A DNA stretch of 29,975 nt from CAYLNH01 sp964384625 (GCA_964384625.1 CAYLNH010000060.1:1-29975); one strand, 5' to 3'. Shown: positions 7,279 through 15,942, counted from the first letter of the stretch. Numbers and translations: made by a program. The notes: generated by a model from the letters alone, not told the origin.

Positions 7279-8613
7279 TTGGAAACCATCGAGATCGAGC
7301 AATCGCGCACGCTGGAGCAGAGTGCGGCGGCCTTTGTCAACGACGTCCGCGGCTGGATGAGCGACTGCCGCCGGGCCTACGGTGACGCAGCGGCGACGGA
7401 TGTCCACGACCAGGGCACCTACACCGTTTCCTGGCTGCCGGTGCTGCAGGCGGCGCCGATGCCCGAGATCAAGGATTTCCTGCGGACCACGCGGGATCGG
7501 ATCCGGCGGCATTTCCGGGATACGCAGCAGTGGCGTCACGGCTACTGGCGGCGGCATGAGATCCACCACGGCACGGAGCATTTCGAGCTCTTCCTCGGCA
7601 TGCTGGCGCAACTGGATCCGGGCGACCGCGAGACCAGCCGGCAACTTGTGGATGCCGCCGAGCACCTGGGCAACTGGGTGGACGGCATCCCGGAATGGTA
7701 TGACTGGGACAACCATCGGTTTCGCTCGATGTACTTCGGCACGGAGAGTGTCGGCGAAGCCGACGAGGGCGGGCTGAATGTACCGGACCATTTTCGTGGG
7801 ATGACGATCAGTCTGATCGCCTGGGATGTAACAGGAGAGGACCGCTGCATCGAGTTGGCCTGTGATGCGGCGGCGCCGTGGGTCAAGGCCATCCTGGGCG
7901 CGGGCGAGTTACCGTCCGCCCTGGGGCCGGACGGCCCGGTCTACGACTTGCGCGAGAACGCGGTCTACGGCAATTTCGTCGGCATGGCGCCCAAGTCGCC
8001 GATCCAGATCGACCGGGCTGAGAATCTGTTGGCGTCGGCGGCGCCGGATGTCCTGCTGCGGCTGTGGTCGATCACGAGAGATCCGGACTATGTTGCGGCT
8101 GCCGAGCGAATTCTGGATGTGCTGTGTACGCACCTGCTCGACCCCGATGCCGGCTCTGCCATCGACGCCTTGCGCAAGTACCGCAACCTGACCGGCGACG
8201 GCCGTTACGACGAACGGATCAAAGTGGCGATGGGCCAGGCGCGGCCCGGCAGCTTTTCTGAACTCGGCCTGCAGTTGCCGGAAAAAACGCGGGGGTCACG
8301 CGTGTCCGGCGTGGGCAAGCGCGGCGACAAACCTGACTGGTTTGAGGACGGCAAACCGCGACGGCACTCGCCGGTGCTGTGGGCGCATGTCGCCGAACTC
8401 AGCGGCGACGAGGTGCTGGCGGCACTGGCGCTGGATCTGGCCCGCGCCTACTTCCGGCTGGCGCGCCGCGTGTTTCCCGACGGCCGCGAGCACGGCTGTT
8501 CCGCCCGCACGGTGAGCGCTGTCGCCCGGGGGCATGGTCGCGAGAACAACGCCGGCGTCGTCACCGCAGTCCTCGGCCCGGTTCTGCAACGTTTCAACCT
8601 GGGTTGTTCATGA
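7279..8613 (+). CDS. uncharacterised protein, possible alpha/alpha-barrel
   Basis: I do not recognise the family. The roughly 444-residue protein is rich in aromatic and histidine residues (RHGYWRRHEIHHGTEHFELFLG, IPEWYDWDNHRFRSMYFG, NVPDHFRG) and has repeated amphipathic helices such as EVLAALALDLARAYFRLARRVF. This resembles the six-hairpin toroids of glycosidases and lyases acting on uronic sugars, but no catalytic motif is certain. No signal peptide is visible, so it should be cytoplasmic. The start is unclear: TTG 7279 falls right after the nadE stop (7252); an in-frame ATG at 7195 would overlap nadE by 58 bp, and ATG 7357 would remove a plausible N-terminus. Its stop overlaps the next start (ATGA at 8610), so it is coupled to the exonuclease gene. 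Confidence 0.65.
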   Translation: METIEIEQSRTLEQSAAAFVNDVRGWMSDCRRAYGDAAATDVHDQGTYTVSWLPVLQAAPMPEIKDFLRTTRDRIRRHFRDTQQWRHGYWRRHEIHHGTEHFELFLGMLAQLDPGDRETSRQLVDAAEHLGNWVDGIPEWYDWDNHRFRSMYFGTESVGEADEGGLNVPDHFRGMTISLIAWDVTGEDRCIELACDAAAPWVKAILGAGELPSALGPDGPVYDLRENAVYGNFVGMAPKSPIQIDRAENLLASAAPDVLLRLWSITRDPDYVAAAERILDVLCTHLLDPDAGSAIDALRKYRNLTGDGRYDERIKVAMGQARPGSFSELGLQLPEKTRGSRVSGVGKRGDKPDWFEDGKPRRHSPVLWAHVAELSGDEVLAALALDLARAYFRLARRVFPDGREHGCSARTVSAVARGHGRENNAGVVTAVLGPVLQRFNLGCS

Positions 8614-9395
8614 AGCTGACACTGGCCAGACCGATCGTGTTCTTTGACCTGGAAACCACCGGGACCCACGTGGTGCACGACCGGATCGTGCAGATCGCCA
8701 TGCTGAAGATCTTCCCCGAAGGCGATCGCCTGACCTTCGAAGAACGGCTGAACCCAACGGTCCCCATCCCCGCCGCAGCGACGGCGGTTCACGGTATTTG
8801 CGACCGCGACGTTGCCGGCCTGCCGACGTTCGCTGATCTTGCTGCCGCCGTCTTTGATTTCATCGGGGACAGCGACCTGGCGGGGTACAATATCCTGCGA
8901 TTCGATATCCCGCTGCTGGTCGAGGAGTTTGCCCGCCTGGGCATCTCCTTCCGTATGCAGAACCGCAAGGTTGTGGACGCCTATCAGGTTTTCCGCCGGC
9001 GTGAACCGCGAACGCTGACGAAGGCCATGGAGTTCTACTGCCGGAAGCCGCTGCCCGATGCTCACGACGCGATGGCCGACGTCAACGCCACGGTTGATGT
9101 GCTCGAAGGGCAGTTGGCCTACTACGATGATCTGTCGGGCGCGGCCGACGATCTGCACCGGCAGTTCACGCCGTATCGCTTTCAGGAATACCTGGACGTC
9201 GAGGGGAAATTGCGCTGGGAGCACAACGAGGTGGTGTTTGGCTTCGGCGTTCACAAGGGGGAAACGCTGCGATCGGTGGTGGGATTCGATCGCGAGTATT
9301 GTGACTGGATGTTGGCGAGCGACTTCAGTTTGACCGTCAAGGGGATTCTCAGGAGCGCCTTGCAGGGCCGGTATCCGGAACGCGGAGCGGACTGA
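8610..9395 (+). CDS. DnaQ-like 3'-5' exonuclease (DEDDh)
   Basis: A 261-residue protein whose first 170 residues carry all DEDDh exonuclease motifs: ExoI FFDLETTG with Asp13 and Glu15, ExoII in DLAGYNILRFDIPLL, and ExoIII HDAMADV with His152 and Asp157. These bind two metal ions that cleave nucleotides from DNA or RNA 3' ends. The C-terminal about 80 residues (FTPYRFQEYLDVEGKLRWEHNEVVFGFGVHKGETL...YCDWML) resemble the small domain found after some stand-alone DnaQ-like enzymes. It could serve in proofreading, repair or RNA trimming; the sequence alone does not decide. The start is fixed by the 4-bp overlap with the upstream gene; the open frame extends upstream to 8379 but is not needed. Confidence 0.88.
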   Translation: MKLTLARPIVFFDLETTGTHVVHDRIVQIAMLKIFPEGDRLTFEERLNPTVPIPAAATAVHGICDRDVAGLPTFADLAAAVFDFIGDSDLAGYNILRFDIPLLVEEFARLGISFRMQNRKVVDAYQVFRRREPRTLTKAMEFYCRKPLPDAHDAMADVNATVDVLEGQLAYYDDLSGAADDLHRQFTPYRFQEYLDVEGKLRWEHNEVVFGFGVHKGETLRSVVGFDREYCDWMLASDFSLTVKGILRSALQGRYPERGAD

Positions 9396-9439
9396 CGCCA
9401 CGCCGGGGCGGCGGGGGGCGCCGGCCAAGCCGGCGTCAG
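9394..9439. terminator. hairpin between convergent exonuclease and glgB genes
   Basis: CGCCGGC (9420-9426) and GCCGGCG (9430-9436) form a 7-bp stem with a CAA loop. An alternative outer stem pairs TGACGCC (9394-9400), which includes the exonuclease stop, with GGCGTCA (9433-9439). Both genes end here, so a two-way terminator is plausible, though there is no T-run. Confidence 0.4.
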
Positions 9440-9465
9440 GCGGTGAAGCGGAGACAAACGCAGCG

Positions 9466-11541
9466 CTAGCCGGGGATGAACTGGTCGTGGTCGTCGGACT
9501 TCCGGCGGACGGGCGCCAGCACAATGGCGGTGCGGCACGGCAGGTAGGTCTGGAGGCTCTGCTCCATCTCGTCCCAGGGCTCGTCGTCGGCCGGGAAGAT
9601 ATGGCCGTCGAGAATGCGGCCGAAGCCGCCGTATTTCGACATGTCGGAGGTCAGCACGATCTGGTAGTTGGTCGCCTCCGGCACGCCGATCCGGTGGTCG
9701 GTCAATGACTTCTCCGGATGGAAATTGAAGATGAAAACGAGTTCGCCGCGGCGGGCGCAGATCAGCTTGTTGTCCTCGTGGACGGTAAGCAGTTCGATTT
9801 CGTTTTGCGCAAAGATTCTGTAGGTATCTTCTAGCCGGTGCATGGCTTTATCGAACTCCTTGAGGAATTTGTAGCGCAGGAACCGGCTGTCGACCAGCGA
9901 CCATTGGCGACGGGCGAATTTGTAGGAGTAGTTGTTGCCGTCGCGCGGAAAATCAATCCATTCGGGGTGGCCGAATTCGTTGCCCATGAAATTGAGCCAG
10001 GCTTCGCCGCCGAAGGCGTAGGTGACCATGCGGATCATCTTATGGAGGGCGATGCCGCGATCGATGATGTAGTTCTCGTGCCCGATCGCCATGTCGTCGT
10101 ACATCGCGGAATCCATCAGCCGGAAGGCGATGGTCTTGTCGCCGACCATCGCCTGGTCGTGGGATTCGCAGTAGGCGACATGCGGTTCATTGGGGCGCCG
10201 GTTGGTCAGTGTCCGGAACATCCCTTCCATCGGCCAATACTCGTCACGGACGTCTTTGAGCAGCCGGATCCACTCGTCGGGAATGCCCATGGCCAGGCGA
10301 TAATCGAAGCCGAGCCCGCCCTCGAGGATGGGCCGGGCGAGGCCGGGCATGCCGGACATTTCTTCGGCGATCGTAACGGCGTCGGGATCGAGGGTATGCA
10401 CCAGGGCGTTGGCCAGCTGGAGGTAGGTGAGCGCGTCGTGGTCGAGGTTGTGTTCATCGAAGTATTCGTCGTAATGCCCGAAGGCCCGATGCAGGCCGTG
10501 ATCGAGATAAAGCATACTGGTGACGCCGTCAAAGCGGAGACCGTCGAAGTGGAATTCTTCGAGCCAGAACCGGACATTGCTGAGGAGGAACCGGAGGACT
10601 TCGAACTTGCCGTAGTCAAAGAGTTTCGAGTCCCAGGCCCAGTGTTCGCCGCGGCCGCCGGCGTGGAAGTAATGATAGTGGGTCCCGTCGAATTCGTTCA
10701 GGCCTTCCATGACGTTCTTCACGGTGTGGCTGTGGACGATGTCGAGGAACACCTGTAGGCCCAGGCCATGGGCGGTGTCGATCAGTTCTTTCAGGTCTTC
10801 GGGCGGCCCGAAAAAGTGGCTTACGGCGAAGAAACTGCTGACGTGATAGCCGAAGCTGGCGTAGTACGGGTGCTGCTGGATGCCCATGAGCTGGACGGCG
10901 GTATAGCCGAGCTCCTTGATGCGCGGCAGGATATTCCCGGTGAACTCGCGGAAGGTGCCGATGCCCTCGCGTTCCTGCGCCATGCCGATGTGGGCTTCGT
11001 AGATGCGCAGCGACCGGATGGCCGGTCGCGCGTGCCGCCATTTATATGGCGGCGGATCCCAGAACACACCGCTGAAATCCTGCGTTTCATCATTCTGCGC
11101 AACCCGTCGGATGTAGGCCGGAATCCGATCCAGGGCGCCGTTGTCACTGACGACATGCACCTTGACGCGTGTGCCGTGGGTCAGCGCCGCCGCCGGTCCG
11201 GCATCCGGCAGGAAGATCTCCCAGACGCCGTAACGATCACACTTCATCGGGTGCTGCCGGCGATCCCAGTGGTTGAAATCACCGATCAGGAACAAGGCCT
11301 TCGCGCCGGGCGCCCACTCGCGGTACCAGACACCTGCAACGCCATCGCGGGTGCCGCGATTGAAGCCGAAGTATTCGTGCCCCTGGGCCATCGTCTGCAG
11401 CGAGCCGGCGCCGGTTTCGATCTCGTGCAGGCGGTTCTGAAAACGCTGGAATCGGTTGACGAGGGCATCTTCGTAGGGCTCCAGCCACGGATCGCCGGCG
11501 ATCAGCCCAGCCCCCTCCGGGATGGTAGAGTTATCGCTCAT
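9466..11541 (-). CDS. glgB: 1,4-alpha-glucan branching enzyme, eukaryote-like GH13_8 type
   Basis: Makes alpha-1,6 branches in glycogen by cutting and transferring alpha-1,4 chains. The 691-residue protein has an N-terminal CBM48 region (VAGVWYREWAPGAKALFLIGDFNHWDRRQHPM), the GH13 barrel and a C-terminal all-beta domain. Catalytic residues are visible: nucleophile Asp338 (LRFDGVTSM), acid/base Glu393 (TIAEEMSGMP) and Asp462 (ESHDQA). Segments such as QLMGIQQHPYYASFGYHVSSFFA, DIVHSHTVKN, GFDYRLAMGIPDEW and NFMGNEFGHPEWIDFPR follow human/yeast GBE1 more closely than E. coli GlgB. This subfamily also occurs in some bacteria. The gene stands alone on this strand, without other glycogen genes. The start at 11541 has only a weak GAG-type ribosome-binding site. 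Confidence 0.93.
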   Translation of the reverse strand: MSDNSTIPEGAGLIAGDPWLEPYEDALVNRFQRFQNRLHEIETGAGSLQTMAQGHEYFGFNRGTRDGVAGVWYREWAPGAKALFLIGDFNHWDRRQHPMKCDRYGVWEIFLPDAGPAAALTHGTRVKVHVVSDNGALDRIPAYIRRVAQNDETQDFSGVFWDPPPYKWRHARPAIRSLRIYEAHIGMAQEREGIGTFREFTGNILPRIKELGYTAVQLMGIQQHPYYASFGYHVSSFFAVSHFFGPPEDLKELIDTAHGLGLQVFLDIVHSHTVKNVMEGLNEFDGTHYHYFHAGGRGEHWAWDSKLFDYGKFEVLRFLLSNVRFWLEEFHFDGLRFDGVTSMLYLDHGLHRAFGHYDEYFDEHNLDHDALTYLQLANALVHTLDPDAVTIAEEMSGMPGLARPILEGGLGFDYRLAMGIPDEWIRLLKDVRDEYWPMEGMFRTLTNRRPNEPHVAYCESHDQAMVGDKTIAFRLMDSAMYDDMAIGHENYIIDRGIALHKMIRMVTYAFGGEAWLNFMGNEFGHPEWIDFPRDGNNYSYKFARRQWSLVDSRFLRYKFLKEFDKAMHRLEDTYRIFAQNEIELLTVHEDNKLICARRGELVFIFNFHPEKSLTDHRIGVPEATNYQIVLTSDMSKYGGFGRILDGHIFPADDEPWDEMEQSLQTYLPCRTAIVLAPVRRKSDDHDQFIPG

Positions 11542-11885
11542 TGGAGTCTCAATTCAGGCAGCGGAGTTCCGGCAAAAACGCATCCGGCCCGGTTCAACCA
11601 AGATGTTTGTGTCCGCATACGGCAGTACGGAAACAACTGTAATCCGGTTCCGCCGAAACTCAAGAGACGCTCTTGTCTGGATCCACGGCGGTTTCTTGAT
11701 CTGCCGCTTCCATCAGCGGGTCCGAAGCCATAGAGTATGGGGAGGACCAGCAGGAAGAAAAGTCTCTGCCGCGGCGGCGGCGCAGCCATTCCAGTTATCA
11801 GAAATTCGTTCTAACCCCCAAGTGCGAACAAGAGACTGCTCCGGCGCGGCCGGCTGTTTTGCGCGTTCGGCGAAGGGAGCCCTTG
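11542..11885. other. 344-bp divergent intergenic region glgB/fkp
   Basis: It must hold the promoters of both divergent genes. I see no hexamer pair good enough to call. One palindrome, CAAGAG-ACG-CTCTTG (11661-11675), might be an operator. A frame on the minus strand (11538-11789) begins with a hydrophobic run but has no ribosome-binding site and an arginine-rich remainder, so I do not call it a gene. Confidence 0.4.
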
Positions 11886-14744
11886 ATGGAAATATTGATG
11901 TCGATGCCGCAGCCGATGGCGGCGTCTTTTGAGCGGCACGCGCCGGCGCGTATGCACGACTGGTATGTCACCCACGATCCGCCCGACACGCCGTTGGGCT
12001 CGGGCGGCGGTACGGCCTGGCTGTTGTCCCGGGCCTGGCGGGATTCCGGCCACGACAACTTCTCCGGCTGGCTGCACGACCAGCCGAAACTGATCACCCA
12101 CAGCGGCGGCCAGAGCCGGCGGCTGCCGGCCTACGCCCCCATCGGCAAGGCGCTGATGCCGATCCCGGTGTTCCGCTGGGCCTACGGCCAGCGGCTGGAT
12201 CAGACGTTGATCGACCTGCAGTTGCCGGACTACCGCCGGCTGTTCTCGGCCGCGCCGCAACCGTATACCATGATGCTGACCAGCGGCGACGTGATGATCA
12301 AGTTCGCTCACAAGCTGCCGCCGCTGCCGGCGGTCGACATCCTGTGTCTGGGGCTCTGGGTCGCGCCGGAAGAGGCCCAGCACTTCGGCGTCTTCTTCTG
12401 TCCGCGGCGGGAACCGGATCAACTGGAGTTCTTCCTGCAGAAACCCGAAGCCGCCCGCGTCCGCGAACTCGCGGCCCATTACCTGTTCCTGGTCGACACC
12501 GGCATCTGGCTGTTCAGCGAACGCGCCGTCCGCGTGCTGATGCAGAAGTGCGGTTGGGACGAAGACGCGCAGCACTTCAGCAACGGCATCCCCGATGAAT
12601 ACGAGCTGTATGCCGGCTTCGGCCTGGGCCTGGGCCGGACACCGACGGAGTCCGACCCGGAGATCAACGGGCTGACGGCGGCGGTCGTACCGTTGCCGGA
12701 CGGGGAGTTTTACCACTTCGGCACCAGCCGGGATCTGATCGAATCGGTCACGCGCCTGCAGCGCCGGGTGCTGGACCAGAACAAACTCGGACTGGTCACC
12801 ATCGAGGCCCGTCTGAATCAACACACACAGAATGCCCGGATCGACGCCGCCCTGCAGCCGAGCTGCCGGCCGCTGTGGATTGAAAACGCCGTCCTCCCCG
12901 AGTCGTGGCAGCTGTTGCGTGAACACGTACTCACCGGCATCCCGGCCAACGACTGGCAGATCAGCGTTCCGCCCGGCATCTGCATTGACGCCGTGCCTTT
13001 GACCGACGGCAGGACCGGCTGGCGGGTCTACGGTATTGACGACGTCTTTCGCGGACCGATCAGCGGCGCCGACACCACCTTCGCGGGACGGCCGCTGAGC
13101 CAGTGGCTGGCCGCCAGAGAGCTGACGCCCAGCGATCTCGGGGCGGACGAACTCGACATCCAGCTTGCGCCCCTGTTCCCTGCCGTTGCCGAGTCCGAGA
13201 TGGACGAAGCCTTGCTGACCTGGCTCTGGGCGGACACGCCGGACCCCGGCGGCCGTGACCGCTGGCTGCAGGCGACCCGGCTCTCCGCCCGCCAACTGGC
13301 GGAGCAGGTCGACCTGGACGCGGTGTTTGCCCGTCGCCGGCAGAACCTGGAGAACACGGTTGAGCCCATGATGCGCCATCATGCCACCAGCGTTTTCCAC
13401 ATGCTCGACCTGGACGCGACAGCGGAGTTGTTCGGCGACCGCGAGTTCCCGCCCGAACTCGATGCCGCGGCGCCGACCATGAAGCGGGTGCGCGACCATA
13501 TGTTTCGGGCGCAAGTCCTCCGCCGGCGCGGCGACAGCGCCGCCGCCGCTCAGGAGCAAACGGCTTTCGGCGTGTTGCGCCGGGCCATTGTCGGCGCCGT
13601 TGGACAACCCGTAACCCCGCAGAACACGTTGTTGCCGGACCAGATCATCTGGGGCCGGTCCCCGGTGCGCCTGGACCTGGCGGGCGGCTGGACCGATACT
13701 CCCCCTTACTGCCTGCAGTATGGCGGCAGCGTGCTGAATCTCGCCGTCAACCTGAACGGCCAGCCGCCGATCCAGGTGTTTGCCCGGGTCAGCGAACGGC
13801 CCGAGATCGTGCTGCGCTCGATCGACCTCGGCGTTGAAGAACGGCTGGCCACCTACGAACAGGTGGCCGACTATGCCAACGTCGGCAGCGGCTTTACCAT
13901 CGGCCGCGCCGCTCTCGCCCTCGCCGGGTTCCATCCGTCCTTCTGTCAACAAAAGTATACAAGCCTCGAAAAGCAGCTCAAAGCCTTCGGCGGCGGCATT
14001 GAGTTGTCGCTCGTGGCCGCCGTGCCGAAGGGCTCCGGACTGGGCACCAGCAGCATTCTGGCGGCGACGATTCTCGGTGTTCTCAGCGAGCTTTGCGGAC
14101 TCGACTGGGACGAAGTCGAGATCATCCGTCGGACCCTCGCACTGGAACAGATGCTGACCACCGGCGGGGGCTGGCAGGACCAGGTCGGCGGCATTCTGCG
14201 CGGCGTCAAACTGACCCGGACCCAACCCGGCCTGGACCAGTTGCCGGCCGTCCGGTTCCTGCCGGAACACGTCCTTGGGCCGGAGAATCTGAATCGTTCC
14301 ATCCTGTTGTACTACACTGGGTTAACCCGTGTTGCCAAGGACATCCTGCAGGAGATTGTCCGGGGCATGTTCCTGAATGCCGGGCCGCGCCTGCGGGTCC
14401 TTGAGGAAATCGCCGCCAATGCCGCGGCCGGCGAGCAGGCGATCGCCCATCATGACCTGCAGGCGCTGCAGGCGTGCGTCGCCCGCAGTTGGCAGTTGAA
14501 TCAGCAGCTGGATCAGGGCACCTGCCCGCCGCCCGTGCAGTCGCTGGCGGACGGTATCCGGGACTATGCCGGCGGGTTGAAACTGCTGGGCGCCGGCGGG
14601 GGCGGCTACATGGTCATCTTCGCCAAAGACCTGCAAGCAGCCGAGCACATCTGTCAATATTTGTTGACACATCCCCCCAGCTCCGGGGCGCGTCTGGTAC
14701 AGATGGACGTTTCGTCCACGGGCCTGGAAATCACCCGGAGCTAG
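11886..14744 (+). CDS. fkp: bifunctional L-fucokinase/GDP-L-fucose pyrophosphorylase (FKP)
   Basis: Salvages free L-fucose: the GHMP kinase half makes fucose-1-phosphate and the other half makes GDP-fucose for fucosylated surface glycans. The 952-residue length is close to the Bacteroides Fkp (about 950). The N-terminal part has the nucleotidyl-transferase loop (PPDTPLGSGGGTAWLLSRAW) and SGGQSRRLPAYAPIGKALMPIPV. The C-terminal half, from about residue 589, is a GHMP kinase: GRSPVRLDLAGGWTDTPPY, the ATP loop PKGSGLGTSS at about 714-723, GGWQDQVGG, and the last motif LLGAGGGGYMV. The start is ATG 11886, 6 nt after AAGGGAG; a TTG at 11859 gives nine extra residues without support. No fucosyltransferase or fucose transporter lies next to it. 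Confidence 0.93.
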   Translation: MEILMSMPQPMAASFERHAPARMHDWYVTHDPPDTPLGSGGGTAWLLSRAWRDSGHDNFSGWLHDQPKLITHSGGQSRRLPAYAPIGKALMPIPVFRWAYGQRLDQTLIDLQLPDYRRLFSAAPQPYTMMLTSGDVMIKFAHKLPPLPAVDILCLGLWVAPEEAQHFGVFFCPRREPDQLEFFLQKPEAARVRELAAHYLFLVDTGIWLFSERAVRVLMQKCGWDEDAQHFSNGIPDEYELYAGFGLGLGRTPTESDPEINGLTAAVVPLPDGEFYHFGTSRDLIESVTRLQRRVLDQNKLGLVTIEARLNQHTQNARIDAALQPSCRPLWIENAVLPESWQLLREHVLTGIPANDWQISVPPGICIDAVPLTDGRTGWRVYGIDDVFRGPISGADTTFAGRPLSQWLAARELTPSDLGADELDIQLAPLFPAVAESEMDEALLTWLWADTPDPGGRDRWLQATRLSARQLAEQVDLDAVFARRRQNLENTVEPMMRHHATSVFHMLDLDATAELFGDREFPPELDAAAPTMKRVRDHMFRAQVLRRRGDSAAAAQEQTAFGVLRRAIVGAVGQPVTPQNTLLPDQIIWGRSPVRLDLAGGWTDTPPYCLQYGGSVLNLAVNLNGQPPIQVFARVSERPEIVLRSIDLGVEERLATYEQVADYANVGSGFTIGRAALALAGFHPSFCQQKYTSLEKQLKAFGGGIELSLVAAVPKGSGLGTSSILAATILGVLSELCGLDWDEVEIIRRTLALEQMLTTGGGWQDQVGGILRGVKLTRTQPGLDQLPAVRFLPEHVLGPENLNRSILLYYTGLTRVAKDILQEIVRGMFLNAGPRLRVLEEIAANAAAGEQAIAHHDLQALQACVARSWQLNQQLDQGTCPPPVQSLADGIRDYAGGLKLLGAGGGGYMVIFAKDLQAAEHICQYLLTHPPSSGARLVQMDVSSTGLEITRS

Positions 14745-14757
14745 GCGGTTTCCGCCT
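14743..14757 (+). terminator. hairpin overlapping the fkp stop codon
   Basis: AGGCGG (14743-14748) and CCGCCT (14752-14757) form a 6-bp stem with a TTT loop, partly inside the TAG stop. No T-run follows, so termination is uncertain. Confidence 0.25.
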
Positions 14758-14813
14758 CAGAACCGGCAGAAACCCCGTCGCCGTCGGGATTCCATGTCGC
14801 TGTTAACCGTCAG

Positions 14814-14829
14814 TGGCATGAAATGTGCT
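14814..14829 (+). promoter_or_regulatory. sigma-54 (-24/-12)-like promoter before the alternative sigma gene
   Basis: TGGCATGAAATGTGCT has GG and GC separated by exactly 10 bases and differs from the consensus TGGCACGR-N3-TTGCW at two informative positions. Transcription would start near 14840 and leave a leader of about 140 nt before ATG 14979. A hit of this quality can occur by chance in 30 kb, but it is intergenic, in the right direction and spaced correctly. Confidence 0.4.
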
Positions 14830-14978
14830 GCCTTATGAATACATAGAGGCAGGGTGCACCGCATCCTGACGCGGGGTCAGCCGCAGACCCATCGGCGGGC
14901 CAGCGAAACATGGGCGGCGTTGTGTTGCCGCGAGGCGGCGCCGGGATTCCCCAGGACAGCGGACCAGGTGATGGTAGC

Positions 14979-15824
14979 ATGATGATTACAGAAAGCGTCA
15001 AAAGTTATATGCGGGACATCAGCGAATATCCGCTGTTGCAGCCCGATGAAGAAGTCGATCTTGCCGATCAGATCCACCAGGGCGACCGGTGGGCGTTGAA
15101 TCAGATGATCCGCTCCAATTTGCGGCTGGTGGTGACGATCGCGCTGGAGTTGAGCAACCGCGGCATTCCGATTGAGGAGCTGATTTCGGAAGGGAATGTC
15201 GGTTTGATCCAGGCAGCGAAGAAATTCGATCCGACCAAGGGCGCGAAGTTCTCGACCTACGCCTCGTGGTGGATCAAGCAGGCCATGCGCCGGGCGATCA
15301 CGGAATCCGGCAAGGTGATCCGCATTCCAACCTCGTCGTTCCGCAAGATCCGCAAGATCCAGCGGGTCGGCCGCGAGCTCAAGGAAAAGCTCGGCCGCGA
15401 ACCGACGGCGGCGGAGATCGCCGGCAACTCCGAATTCAGCGTCGGCGTCGTCACCCGGCTGCGCGATGCGGAGTTGAAGACCGTCTCGCTGCAGGCGCCG
15501 ATTTCGGAAGGCGAATCGGACACGATCATCAATCTGATTCCGAACGAGAACACGCCTTCGCCCGATCGTGATCTGGTCTTTCGCGATCTCTCCGATCAGA
15601 TGTACGGCGCGCTGCCGCAGCTCAAGGGCCGCGAGCAGTTGATTATCAAGTACCGCTTTGGTCTCGACGGCCGCGGCATTCGTACTCTCGAGGAGATCAG
15701 CAAGGAACTGGGCCTGACCCGCGAACGCGTGCGGCAGATTCAGAAGCGCGCCCTGGAGAAGCTTCGCAAGATTATGATGGAAGGCGAAGTGGAAGGCGCC
15801 CTGCTGCCGGCGTCGACGAACTGA
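14979..15824 (+). CDS. sigma-70 family RNA polymerase sigma factor (group 2-like)
   Basis: A 281-residue sigma factor that directs RNA polymerase to a set of promoters. Region 1.2 (SYMRDISEYPLLQPDEEVDLADQI), region 2 (NLRLVVTIAL, GIPIEELISEGNVGLIQAAKKFDPTKGAKFSTYASWWIKQAMRRAI), region 3 and region 4 (LTRERVRQIQKRALEKLR) are complete. There is no region 1.1 or long non-conserved insert, and after region 2.4 the sequence ESGKVIRIPTSSFRKIRKI replaces the usual RTIRIPVHM of housekeeping sigma, so I read it as an alternative (RpoS/SigB-like) group 2 factor, not RpoD. ATG 14979 is preceded by AGGTGA (14966-14971) at 7 nt; a second ATG follows at once. The frame is open upstream to 14910 without support. 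A -24/-12-like promoter lies at 14814. Confidence 0.88.
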   Translation: MMITESVKSYMRDISEYPLLQPDEEVDLADQIHQGDRWALNQMIRSNLRLVVTIALELSNRGIPIEELISEGNVGLIQAAKKFDPTKGAKFSTYASWWIKQAMRRAITESGKVIRIPTSSFRKIRKIQRVGRELKEKLGREPTAAEIAGNSEFSVGVVTRLRDAELKTVSLQAPISEGESDTIINLIPNENTPSPDRDLVFRDLSDQMYGALPQLKGREQLIIKYRFGLDGRGIRTLEEISKELGLTRERVRQIQKRALEKLRKIMMEGEVEGALLPASTN

Positions 15825-15885
15825 CCAGTCTACACCTGCCGCGAAAAGGGGGCGGGATCAAATTCCGGCACTCCGAGAAGAAGCC

Positions 15886-15900
15886 CCAAGCTCAGCTTGG
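15886..15900. terminator. hairpin between convergent sigma and GH-A genes
   Basis: CCAAGC and GCTTGG form a 6-bp stem with a TCA loop. On the plus strand TGTTCCTT follows; on the minus strand GGGCTTCTTCTC follows, so both sides are somewhat T-rich. It sits about 60 bp after the sigma stop and about 45 bp after the stop of the opposing gene. Confidence 0.45.
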
Positions 15901-15942
15901 TGTTCCTTGGGAGAGTCGCACCGTTTTTCGCGGACGTTGCAG

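Noticed and set aside
11538..11789. Small minus-strand frame with hydrophobic N-terminus upstream of glgB
   Set aside because: No ribosome-binding site, arginine-rich remainder, and it ends overlapping the glgB start; more likely the untranslated region of glgB.
11811..14270. Very long open frame antisense to fkp (about 800 codons)
   Set aside because: It is arginine/glutamine-rich, low in normal protein signatures and arises from the GC-rich third positions of fkp, whose sense frame has all family motifs.
14660..14690. Perfect -35 hexamer TTGACA near 14665
   Set aside because: It lies inside fkp and no -10-like hexamer occurs at a suitable distance.
14910..14978. Longer N-terminus for the sigma factor from 14910
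   Set aside because: The added residues (Gly/Pro-rich) do not look like sigma region 1.1, while ATG 14979 has a well-placed AGGTGA site.
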